Shown here one piece after another: positions 6,058 through 12,222 of a stretch of 12,222 bases of DNA (positions are counted from its first letter, which is position 1; each line of letters begins with the position of its first letter). The position numbers and the translations under genes were made by a program. Origin of the DNA: a bacterium (GTDB lineage: Bacteria; Krumholzibacteriota; Krumholzibacteriia; LZORAL124-64-63); the NCBI GenBank assembly GCA_030591105.1, contig JAUVBS010000022.1, forward strand, positions 1-12,222, in the 5' to 3' direction. The notes under the pieces were generated by a model, which saw only the letters and a list, made by a program, of their open reading frames with translations, did no database searches and was not told the origin of the DNA.

Positions 6058-6807
6058 ATGGATCTCGGTCTGGAGGGGAAAGCCGCCGTCGTCACTGGCG
6101 GTAGCCGGGGTATCGGAGCGGCGATTTGTCTGGAACTGGCCCGACTGGGCTGTGACGTGGCACTGACTTACCGCGGCCGGGTCGATGCGGCCACGGAGGT
6201 GGCCGGCCGTATCGAAAAAATGGGCCGGCGCGCGCTGCCGCTACAGGCCGACGTCGCGGATTTCGCGGCGACCGAGGCGACGGTCGCCAAGGTGCTGGAC
6301 ACGTTCGGCCGGCTCGACATTCTGGTCTGCAATGCAGGCATTACGTGGGACGGCGTGATCTGGAAGATGACCGAGCAGCAATGGGACGCGGTCATCGCGA
6401 CGAATCTCAAGGGTTACTTCAACTACAACCGGGCGGCGGCGCGGATCTTCAAGGACCAGCGCTCCGGCAAGATCGTCAACATATCGTCGATCAACGGTCT
6501 GCGCGGGAAGTTTGCCCAGAGCAACTACGCGGCGTCCAAGGCCGGTAACATCGCGTTGACCAAGTCTCTGGCCAGGGATCTGGGCAAATTCAATGTGAAC
6601 GTCAATTGCGTAGCTCCGGGCATGGTGCTGACCGAGATGGCGGCCAACCTCGCTCCGGAATTCCTCAATGCTGCGGTCAAGGAAACGGTGCTCGGGCGCA
6701 TCGCGGCGAGCGAGGACGTGGCCGACGTGGTCGCGTTCTTTTGCTCGGACCGGTCGCGTCACGTCACCGGGGAGGTGATCAAGGTCGATGGTGGGCAATA
6801 CATCTAA
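6058..6807 (+). CDS. Short-chain dehydrogenase/reductase (FabG/PhaB-like; beta-hydroxyacyl-CoA dehydrogenase role likely)
   Basis: A 249-residue classical SDR. The nucleotide-binding motif TGGSRGIG is at 13-20, the structural NAG at 92-94, the catalytic tetrad Asn116, Ser144, Tyr157, Lys161 (YAASK), then the PG motif (187-188) and the C-terminal VDGG. It would interconvert a 3-hydroxy- and a 3-oxoacyl thioester with NAD(P). Its place directly before a thiolase/DUF35 pair suggests it makes the 3-oxoacyl-CoA that the thiolase cleaves, as BbsCD does before BbsAB in anaerobic toluene degradation; a role in oxidising a hydroxylated ring acyl-CoA is also possible. TYRGR (37-41) after the second strand, with a basic residue, is compatible with NADPH, so direction is uncertain. 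The ribosome-binding site is weak (AAAGG, 6045-6049). The 3' end overlaps the thiolase start by 20 bases. Confidence 0.9.
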   Translation: MDLGLEGKAAVVTGGSRGIGAAICLELARLGCDVALTYRGRVDAATEVAGRIEKMGRRALPLQADVADFAATEATVAKVLDTFGRLDILVCNAGITWDGVIWKMTEQQWDAVIATNLKGYFNYNRAAARIFKDQRSGKIVNISSINGLRGKFAQSNYAASKAGNIALTKSLARDLGKFNVNVNCVAPGMVLTEMAANLAPEFLNAAVKETVLGRIAASEDVADVVAFFCSDRSRHVTGEVIKVDGGQYI

Positions 6808-7981
6808 TCAAGCAGGTAGCGACCTGAGGGTCGGCGTGATCGGCGTCGGGCACGGTGTGTTCGGCCGCCGGAGTGACGCGTCGGTGCAGGAGCTGGCGTT
6901 CGAGGCCTACCGCGAGGCGTTACAGGACGCCGGCCTCGAACCGGACGCCATCGATGCCTCGGTGATCGGCGCGGTACCGGAGTACCACAAGCAGCGCTCG
7001 GTCGGCGGCGTGGTGCAGGAGTATCTGAATCTCAACCCCAAGCCGACCTGGCTGACCGAAGTGGCCTGTGCGTCGGGCTCGGCGGCCATCCGGACCGCGT
7101 GGATGGCGATCCGTTCGGGGTTGCACCAAGTCGTCGCGGTGATCGGTTGCCAGAAGATGACCGAGCTGACGACACCCGAGATCCTGGCGCTGATGGGTCG
7201 GGTCGGCGACGTCCAGTGGGAGTCGGTCTTCGGTACGACTTTCCCGGGGTACTATGCGATGTTCGCCGAACGGCACCGCCACGAGTTCGGCACCTCGGAG
7301 GAACAGCTCGCCCTCGTTGCGGTCAAGAATCATTACTACGGTGCCCGCAACGACAAGGCGCTCTTCCGGAAGGAAATCACCGTCGAGAAAGCGCTGGCTT
7401 CCGACCCGGTTGCTTCGCCCCTGCGTGTGTACGACTGCTGCGCCAACGCCGACGGGGCGGCCTGCGTGATTCTGGCCGGCGCGGACCGTATTCGTGAGAT
7501 CGGCGCCGGCGACCGGACGGTCTGGCTCGATGGCCTCGGCTGTGCGACCGCAAGCATGTCCGTACTGCGCCGGCCGCACCTGACTGGTCTCCCCTCGGCG
7601 GAGGATGCCGCGCAACAGGCCTATGCCATGGCCGGCATCACCGCCGGCGACATCGACGTGGCCGACGTCCACGACTGCTTCACCATCGCCGAGATCATGG
7701 CCTACGAGGACCTCGGCTTCTGCGCCAAGGGTGAGGGCGGGCGATTCATCGCCGAGAAGCAATCGTACGTCGGCGGCACCACGCCGGTGAACATCGATGG
7801 CGGTCTGAAAGCCAAGGGACACCCCATCGGAGCCACCGGGGTGTCGATGGCCTACGAGATCATCCGTCAGCTACGCGGCGAGTGCGGCGAGCGCCAGGTA
7901 CCCGACGCCAGCGTGGGGTTGACCCACAACGTCGGCGGTATCGGCCAGTACTGTTTCGTGAACGTCTTCCGGAGGGAGTGA
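6788..7981 (+). CDS. Thiolase-superfamily protein, SCP-x / lipid-transfer type (BbsB-like)
   Basis: A 397-residue thiolase fold of the SCP-x/archaeal type that works with DUF35 partners. The nucleophile Cys94 lies in VACASGSAAIR, the HDCFT motif (His295-Cys297) replaces the NEAFA of classical thiolases, and GGLKAKGHPIGATG (338-351) carries the catalytic His345. The C-terminal HNVGGIGQY lacks the classical C-x-G of biosynthetic thiolases, as is usual in this subfamily. It should cleave a 3-oxoacyl-CoA with CoA. The pairing with the next gene is the BbsB/BbsA arrangement (benzoylsuccinyl-CoA thiolase), although similar pairs also serve steroid side-chain degradation. The start at 6788 overlaps the SDR gene by 20 bases; AAGG at 6780-6783 is an acceptable ribosome-binding site, and the first 12 residues look dispensable, so a slightly later start is possible. 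Confidence 0.88.
   Translation: MVGNTSNQAGSDLRVGVIGVGHGVFGRRSDASVQELAFEAYREALQDAGLEPDAIDASVIGAVPEYHKQRSVGGVVQEYLNLNPKPTWLTEVACASGSAAIRTAWMAIRSGLHQVVAVIGCQKMTELTTPEILALMGRVGDVQWESVFGTTFPGYYAMFAERHRHEFGTSEEQLALVAVKNHYYGARNDKALFRKEITVEKALASDPVASPLRVYDCCANADGAACVILAGADRIREIGAGDRTVWLDGLGCATASMSVLRRPHLTGLPSAEDAAQQAYAMAGITAGDIDVADVHDCFTIAEIMAYEDLGFCAKGEGGRFIAEKQSYVGGTTPVNIDGGLKAKGHPIGATGVSMAYEIIRQLRGECGERQVPDASVGLTHNVGGIGQYCFVNVFRRE
7971..7978 (+). promoter_or_regulatory. Ribosome-binding site that fixes the DUF35 start
   Basis: GGAGGGAG overlaps the thiolase stop region and stands eight bases before GTG 7987. The alternative GTG 7978 overlaps the site itself and would be too close. Confidence 0.6.
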
Positions 7982-7986
7982 ACATC

Positions 7987-8436
7987 GTGTTCGAATGGTT
8001 CGGCAGAGTCAGCTACGCACCGCACACGAAAGTTGCCGGTTTCGCGCGCCATCTGAAGGACGGCCGTCTGATGGCTTCGCGATGTGAACAGTGCGGGCAC
8101 GTCTCGTTCCCACCGCGCGCCGACTGTCCCCAATGTCTCAGCGACCAGTTCGCATTCGACGAGCTGAGCGGTGTCGGCACGGTACTCACGTACACCAAGA
8201 TCGACGCGGCGCCGGCGGGTTTCGAGGAACTCGTACCGTTCGTCGTCGGGGTCGTGGATCTCACGGAAACCGGCCGATTGCTGGCCTGGTTCGGTGAATC
8301 TATTGCTGACGAGGAGATCGCCATCGGCATGCCGGTGCAGGTCGTGCCGCGGATCTTCGAGGAGCTAGAACAGATCAAGGTCTATTACAGCCTGGAACGG
8401 CCCGGCACGAGCTGGGTGAAGGCCGACTCGAGTTAG
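7987..8436 (+). CDS. DUF35 zinc-ribbon/OB-fold protein, thiolase partner (BbsA-like)
   Basis: A 149-residue protein with an N-terminal helix, a rubredoxin-like zinc ribbon with Cys33, Cys36, Cys47, Cys50 (CEQC and CPQC), then the OB-fold: GVGTVLTYTKI, PFVVGVVDLTETGRLLAWF and GMPVQVVPRIFEE. This is the DUF35 (OB_aCoA_assoc) arrangement. Such proteins form stable complexes with SCP-x-type thiolases; in BbsAB the zinc-finger subunit helps form the acyl-CoA tunnel. Adjacent placement after the thiolase strongly supports that role. The GTG start at 7987, five bases after the thiolase stop, is preferred; the open frame extends further upstream inside the thiolase gene, but that part is basic and unlike the family. 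Confidence 0.88.
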   Translation: MFEWFGRVSYAPHTKVAGFARHLKDGRLMASRCEQCGHVSFPPRADCPQCLSDQFAFDELSGVGTVLTYTKIDAAPAGFEELVPFVVGVVDLTETGRLLAWFGESIADEEIAIGMPVQVVPRIFEELEQIKVYYSLERPGTSWVKADSS

Positions 8437-8469
8437 CCCGGCGGCTAGTCCACCCGGTTCCGACCGGCG

Positions 8470-8475
8470 AGGAGG
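8470..8475 (+). promoter_or_regulatory. Ribosome-binding site (AGGAGG) favouring the second of two adjacent ATGs
   Basis: AGGAGG stands two bases before ATG 8478 and five before ATG 8481, so initiation at 8481 is more likely. The difference is one residue. Confidence 0.6.
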
Positions 8476-8480
8476 GGATG

Positions 8481-9254
8481 ATGGCAGGCCCAGAGAGCAC
8501 CATCGATTTCGAGGTGGTAGAAGACGTCGCGCTGATCACGCTGGACAATCCGCCGGTGAACATCCTGACCGGAGCGATGATGGGCGAGATCACCGCGGCA
8601 CTGGAGCGGGTGCAGGCGGACGACACGCTCAAGGCGGTGGCCTTCACCGCCCGCGGCAAGGCGTTCAGCGCCGGGGCGGACATCGGCGAGCACCGCCCCG
8701 AGCAGGTTGGCGAAATGATCGCCGCCTTCTGCGGTATGTTCCGGCGGTTCGACGAACTCGACCTGCCGGTGGTGATGGCCGTCGACGGCGGGGCGCTCGG
8801 TGCCGGCTTCGAGCTGGTGATGATGGCGGACATTCTGCTGGCGAGCGAACGAGCCACCTTCGGCCAGCCCGAAATCCGGCTCGGTTTCTTTGCCCCGGTC
8901 GGCGTGGCCGAGCTACCGGCGCTGGTCGGTCGGGCCAAGGCGATCGAGATCACCGCCACGGGACGGACCTACAGCGCGGACGAGATGCACGCCTGCGGTT
9001 TCGTCACCCAGGTCGTACCGACCGATCAGCTCGACGACGCGCTGGCGTCGGTCTTGAAGGATTTACGCCGGGCCAGCCCGCTGGTGATGCGGCTGAATGT
9101 GCGCACGCTGAAACGATCGCGGTCACTGCCTTTCGCCGAAGCGCTCGCCACAGCGGAAAAGGTGTTCCTCGAAGAGCTGATGACGTCCGAGGATCCGGTC
9201 GAGGGTATCGACTCTTTCTACGAGAAGCGACGGCCGGTCTGGCGGAACCGCTAG
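8481..9254 (+). CDS. Enoyl-CoA hydratase/isomerase family protein, cyclohexa-1,5-dienecarbonyl-CoA hydratase (Dch)-like
   Basis: A 257-residue crotonase. The oxyanion-hole segment AFSAGADIGEHRPEQVGEM (about residues 61-79), followed by AAF, closely recalls the AFSAGADVAEHTP pattern I associate with dienoyl-CoA hydratases of the Thauera benzoyl-CoA pathway (Dch). Both crotonase acidic residues are kept: Glu111 in GALGAGFEL and Glu131 in FGQPEIRLGFF. It would add water to an unsaturated acyl-CoA, perhaps the cyclic product of the BCR-like enzyme encoded next door. A generic enoyl-CoA hydratase role in beta-oxidation before the SDR and thiolase is the alternative. The gap of 44 bases after the DUF35 gene holds a strong ribosome-binding site and no obvious terminator. 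Confidence 0.85.
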   Translation: MAGPESTIDFEVVEDVALITLDNPPVNILTGAMMGEITAALERVQADDTLKAVAFTARGKAFSAGADIGEHRPEQVGEMIAAFCGMFRRFDELDLPVVMAVDGGALGAGFELVMMADILLASERATFGQPEIRLGFFAPVGVAELPALVGRAKAIEITATGRTYSADEMHACGFVTQVVPTDQLDDALASVLKDLRRASPLVMRLNVRTLKRSRSLPFAEALATAEKVFLEELMTSEDPVEGIDSFYEKRRPVWRNR

Positions 9255-9277
9255 CTGCTATCAGGTTCGCCTGGATG

Positions 9278-9291
9278 GCCCGCGTGCGGGC
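9278..9291. repeat. Small GC hairpin in the 91-base gap before the KPR-BCR gene
   Basis: GCCCGC (9278-9283) and GCGGGC (9286-9291) are exact complements, giving a five-pair stem with a four-base loop. Only TTGG follows, so it is not a convincing terminator; it may modulate mRNA processing or be incidental. Confidence 0.35.
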
Positions 9292-9336
9292 TTGGCGACG
9301 GAGCGCGACGAGTCACGGAAACGTTTCGCTACCGAT

Positions 9337-9343
9337 GGAGGAG
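9337..9343 (+). promoter_or_regulatory. Ribosome-binding site (GGAGGAG) that fixes the KPR-BCR start
   Basis: It lies immediately upstream of ATG 9346, whose product begins MKIVVIGAGALG, the natural start of a Rossmann fold. The open frame continues upstream to a TTG at 9292 but that extension has no ribosome-binding site and no domain content. Confidence 0.75.
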
Positions 9344-9345
9344 AC

Positions 9346-11682
9346 ATGAAGATCGTGGTGATCGGTGCGGGGGCTCTGGGCGGGCTCGTCGGCGCTCACT
9401 TGACCGAGGCCGGCGAAGAAGTTGCGCTGGTCGAGATCAATCAGGCGCGGGTGCGGCTGCTCAACGAGACCGGGCTCTTCATCTCCGAGGGGAGCAAGGG
9501 GGAGCGCTGCGTCCGGGTGCGTGCGGTTGCGTCGGTGGCGGAGCTCGAACCGGCGGACCTCGTTTTCATCTCCGTGAAGAGCTACCAGACCGAGACCGCG
9601 GTGAACGATTCACTGCCGGTGATCGGGCCGCAAACCTATGTACTCTCGATGCAGAACGGTATTGGTAATACCGACGTGATGGCGGGGATCCTCGGTCCCG
9701 AACGGGTGCTCAGCGGTATCACCTATCACAGCATCCAGCATACGGGCCCCAACCGCTTGCGCTACCGGCCCGGCATCAAGCCGATCCAGATCGCCCCACA
9801 GGACGGCGACATAACGCCCGCCATCGAAGCGGTCGGTGAGGTGTTCAGGGGTGCGGGTCTGGCCACCGAGGTCGTCGAGCAGATCGACGATGTGATCTGG
9901 CAGAAATTGCTGCACAACGCGGTGGTCAACCCGGTCTCCGCGTTGACCGGTTTGACCTGCCGCGATCTCCTCGACGACGACGATCTACAGCAATTCATGC
10001 GCGAGCTGTGCATGGAGATCGTCGCGGTCATGCGGGCGCGCGGAATACCGATCATCGACGAGGAGGACCCTTACCGGCCGGTCATCAAATCGCAGAAAGC
10101 GTTGGGCAAGAATCGTCCGTCGATGTGGCAGGACCTCGTACGCAGCAACCGCAGTGAGATCGACGCGATCAACGGCGCCGTGGTTGCCGAGGCCGAGCGC
10201 CTCGGGCTGACCGCCCCGCACAACAAGGCGTTGGTCCAGTTCATCCACTCGCGCGAGAGCCAGAAGTTCCTGCGCAAGCAGGAGATCGCCGCCACCTTGC
10301 GGCAAGCCGCGGGAACGCCGGAGGCGGCCACCGCGCGGCGGGCCTCCCGCCCGCAGAAACGACCGACTCGCAAGGCGGCCGACGGCGGTATGCCGCTCGG
10401 CCGCGTGCCACTGGAAGTCGTGCCGAAGCTGAAGGAGCTACTGCACGATTACTATCGCGATGTTCAGGCTGCCAGCGACGATCCCGCCCGCCGCGTCGCC
10501 TACGTTTCGGGGTTGGGGCCGGTGGAGATCGTCCGCGCCATGGGGATGACGCCGTACTTTCCCGAGAACCACGCCGCGCTCATCGGCGCCAGTCGTCAAA
10601 CCGGCAAGTACATCCCGCGCGCGTTGACCGAAGGGTTCTCCCAGTTTGCGAGCTCGGCTCTGGCCAGCGACATCGGGGCACTGCTGGTCGGTGACAGCCC
10701 GCTGGTATCGGTCTACGGCATCGACGGCCCACCCGATCCGGATCTGCTGGTCTACAACACCAATTACGGCCACCGCTTCATCCAGTGGTTCGATTACTAC
10801 AGCAAGCGCTTTCAGGTACCGGTCTACGGTCTGCACCCGCCGGCAGCTCTCGATGAACTGGATCAGGTCGATCTGGGTGCGGCGTCGCAGCAGATGCTAC
10901 GCCTGGTCACACAACTCGAAGGCGCCACCGGCGAGAAGCTCGATATCGACCGTCTGGCGGAGGTCGTCCGCAACTCGGCACGGGCAGCCTGGCTCTGGAG
11001 CGAGATCCTCGACCTGGCCAAGACGGTACCGTCGCCGCTGACCTTCTTCGACATGCTGGTCCACGTGGCCCCGATGGTCTTGATGCGCGGCACGCCCGAG
11101 GCGGTCACTTATTATTCGCTGCTGAAAGCGGAGATCGAGGAGAGGGTGGCGCAGCAAGTCGCTGCCGTACCGGGCGAGCGGTTCCGTTTCTACTGGGAAG
11201 GACCGCCGATCTGGTGCGCGTTGCGTCCTCTGGCCGAGCTCTTTCTGAACAACGGTGTCGCCATCGTCGCCTCGACTTACTGCGGCATCTTCACGCTGGA
11301 AGGGCTCGACCCGAAAAACCCCATCGAGAGTCTGGCGCGGACCTACACGAGTATCTTCCACAACCGGTCCGACGCCTACAAGGAGGACTGGCTGGTCTCC
11401 ATGTTCCGTGAGTACGGCGTCGACGGTGTCGTCTATCACGATGGCCGTACTTCGCCCGAGCACAGCAACGTGCGCTTCGGTCTCGAGGTGCGCCTGCGGC
11501 GCGCGACCGGTCTGCAGGCCATCGTCGTCGAAGCCGACACCCACGACTTGCGCCTGTTCTCGCAGGACCGACTCGAGCGGAAGCTCCGCGATTTCATCGA
11601 GATCCACGCGGTGTCCAACGGTTCGATGCCCCCGGACGTCCCCGCACCAGACGAGCTGAGAAACGGGAGAGCGCATGGCTGA
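9346..11682 (+). CDS. Fusion of a ketopantoate-reductase-like domain and a benzoyl-CoA reductase / 2-hydroxyacyl-CoA dehydratase (BcrB/HgdB-type) domain
   Basis: A 778-residue protein. Residues 1-310 are a complete KPR (PanE/ApbA) domain: Rossmann GAGALG (7-12), the MQNGIGN segment (102-108), catalytic Lys187 in DDVIWQKLLHN and Glu271 in RSEIDAINGA, so NADPH-dependent reduction of a 2-oxo group is plausible. Residues 318-350 are an Ala/Arg/Lys-rich linker. Residues about 356-757 match the BCR/HgdB family: EGFSQFASSALASDIGALL (429-447), LLVYNTNYGHRFIQWF (467-482), RFYWEGPPIW (614-623), ASTYCGIF (642-649) and VYHDGRTSPEHSN (696-708). At the three places where I expect cluster cysteines (D-x-C-S-Y, N-T-N-x-C and K-T-C-P) this protein has Ser436, Gly475 and Ser703. 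So it may be a clusterless, structural or repurposed subunit. Its 3' end overlaps the activator gene by eight bases. The domain families are clear; the function of the fusion is unknown. Confidence 0.88.
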   Translation: MKIVVIGAGALGGLVGAHLTEAGEEVALVEINQARVRLLNETGLFISEGSKGERCVRVRAVASVAELEPADLVFISVKSYQTETAVNDSLPVIGPQTYVLSMQNGIGNTDVMAGILGPERVLSGITYHSIQHTGPNRLRYRPGIKPIQIAPQDGDITPAIEAVGEVFRGAGLATEVVEQIDDVIWQKLLHNAVVNPVSALTGLTCRDLLDDDDLQQFMRELCMEIVAVMRARGIPIIDEEDPYRPVIKSQKALGKNRPSMWQDLVRSNRSEIDAINGAVVAEAERLGLTAPHNKALVQFIHSRESQKFLRKQEIAATLRQAAGTPEAATARRASRPQKRPTRKAADGGMPLGRVPLEVVPKLKELLHDYYRDVQAASDDPARRVAYVSGLGPVEIVRAMGMTPYFPENHAALIGASRQTGKYIPRALTEGFSQFASSALASDIGALLVGDSPLVSVYGIDGPPDPDLLVYNTNYGHRFIQWFDYYSKRFQVPVYGLHPPAALDELDQVDLGAASQQMLRLVTQLEGATGEKLDIDRLAEVVRNSARAAWLWSEILDLAKTVPSPLTFFDMLVHVAPMVLMRGTPEAVTYYSLLKAEIEERVAQQVAAVPGERFRFYWEGPPIWCALRPLAELFLNNGVAIVASTYCGIFTLEGLDPKNPIESLARTYTSIFHNRSDAYKEDWLVSMFREYGVDGVVYHDGRTSPEHSNVRFGLEVRLRRATGLQAIVVEADTHDLRLFSQDRLERKLRDFIEIHAVSNGSMPPDVPAPDELRNGRAHG

Positions 11683-12222
11683 TCAGACCGAAACCTATGC
11701 TGGCGTCGACGTCGGCACCGAATGTGTCAAGGTCGTAGTCCTGAGTAGCGACGGCGTCATCCGCGGTCGCAGTGTCGTACCGGCCAAGGGCTACTTCCAG
11801 GACCGCGTGCGCGAAGCGATGGCGGCCGCCCTCGACGAAGCGCAGATCCAGCAAACGGATTTAGGTGGGCTGTGCGCCACCGGTTTTGCCATGGACTGTG
11901 TCTCGGATGCCACCCTGACCGCGGGCGAGACCTCGTGCCACGCGCTGGGTGCTTTCCACTACATCGGGCAGCCGCTGTGCGTCGTCGATATCGGTGGCCG
12001 CGAACCGACGGTGATTCACGTCGACGGCGAGGGCCGCCCGGTCGAGATCCACTCGCTGCGGCGCTGCGCCGTTGGACTGGGTACGTTTCTGATGTTCGCC
12101 GCGCGGCACCTGGACGTCCATCCGACCCAGCTGCATGAGCTGGCGGCGAGGGTCGATACGACCGCCGCGATCGGCAGCTACTGCTCGGTCTTCGCGGGAT
12201 CGGACATCCTGGACCGACTCCG
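11675..12222 (+). CDS. BadF/BadG/BcrA/HgdC-family ATPase (activator of BCR/dehydratase), 3' end outside window
   Basis: The first 182 residues of an ASKHA-fold ATPase that pumps an electron into BCR or 2-hydroxyacyl-CoA dehydratase at the cost of ATP. The phosphate-1 loop is GVDVGTECVK (10-19), the second phosphate region DIGGRE (105-110). The cluster-binding cysteines are Cys131 in RRCAVGLGTFL and Cys170 in SYCSVFAGSDIL; their 39-residue spacing equals that of Cys127 and Cys166 in HgdC, which bind the 4Fe-4S cluster shared by the dimer. Unusual points are GRE where GQD is normal and a sequence unusually rich in further cysteines (17, 67, 75, 88, 102). GGGAG (11665-11669) precedes the ATG by five bases. 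It is encoded directly after the BCR-like subunit, so it probably energises that system; more subunits should follow beyond the window. Confidence 0.9.
   Translation, partial: MADQTETYAGVDVGTECVKVVVLSSDGVIRGRSVVPAKGYFQDRVREAMAAALDEAQIQQTDLGGLCATGFAMDCVSDATLTAGETSCHALGAFHYIGQPLCVVDIGGREPTVIHVDGEGRPVEIHSLRRCAVGLGTFLMFAARHLDVHPTQLHELAARVDTTAAIGSYCSVFAGSDILDRL

Noticed and set aside
9278..9293. Intrinsic terminator between the Dch-like gene and the KPR-BCR gene
   Set aside because: The stem is short and is followed by TTGG rather than a T tract.
9292..9345. 18-residue N-terminal extension of the KPR-BCR protein from a TTG
   Set aside because: The ATG at 9346 has a strong ribosome-binding site and begins exactly at the Rossmann strand; the extension is charged and featureless.

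Overview
The window comes from a GC-rich bacterium, most likely a proteobacterium. The attC-like sites resemble those of gamma- and betaproteobacterial chromosomal integrons, and the catabolic genes resemble those of aromatic-acid degraders; I cannot name the genus. All genes I accept lie on the plus strand. I saw no tRNA, rRNA, CRISPR array, transposase or integrase.

Region 1 (1-1187) looks like the tail of an integron gene-cassette array. It holds three small unrelated genes: the 3' end of a GNAT acetyltransferase, an isoprenylcysteine-methyltransferase-like membrane protein, and a Cdd1/helix-hairpin-helix protein. Each is followed by a copy of a related imperfect inverted repeat with attC architecture (129-225, 760-857, and a left half only at 1148-1187). 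Stop codons of the first and third genes fall inside the attC-like left arm, as is common in cassettes.

Region 2 (1188-1579) is non-coding. It holds a G/C palindrome, a -10-like box between short inverted arms, a 25-bp-period direct repeat running into tandem GGGCTGC heptamers, and, just before the first catabolic gene, a weak promoter candidate with two operator-like palindromes.

Region 3 (1580-12222) is one tightly packed, co-oriented catabolic cluster that runs off the right edge. In order it encodes: the FAD subunit of a molybdenum hydroxylase; a fused 2Fe-2S plus molybdopterin subunit of the xanthine dehydrogenase / 4-hydroxybenzoyl-CoA reductase family; a TetR regulator; an SDR dehydrogenase; an SCP-x-type thiolase with its DUF35 zinc-ribbon/OB partner (the same gene-pair type as benzoylsuccinyl-CoA thiolase BbsB/BbsA); a crotonase close to cyclohexadienecarbonyl-CoA hydratase (Dch); a fusion of a ketopantoate-reductase-like domain with a benzoyl-CoA reductase / 2-hydroxyacyl-CoA dehydratase (BcrB/HgdB-type) domain; and the start of a BadF/BcrA/HgdC-type ATPase activator.

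Together the cluster reads as a CoA-thioester pathway for an aromatic or alicyclic acid: hydroxylation or reductive dehydroxylation by the Mo enzyme, ring or alpha/beta reduction by the BCR-like system, then hydration, oxidation and thiolysis. The most unusual element is the KPR-BCR fusion. Its BCR half appears to have lost all three cysteines that normally bind the 4Fe-4S cluster, while the adjacent activator keeps its two cluster cysteines. The substrate is not determined by the sequence.
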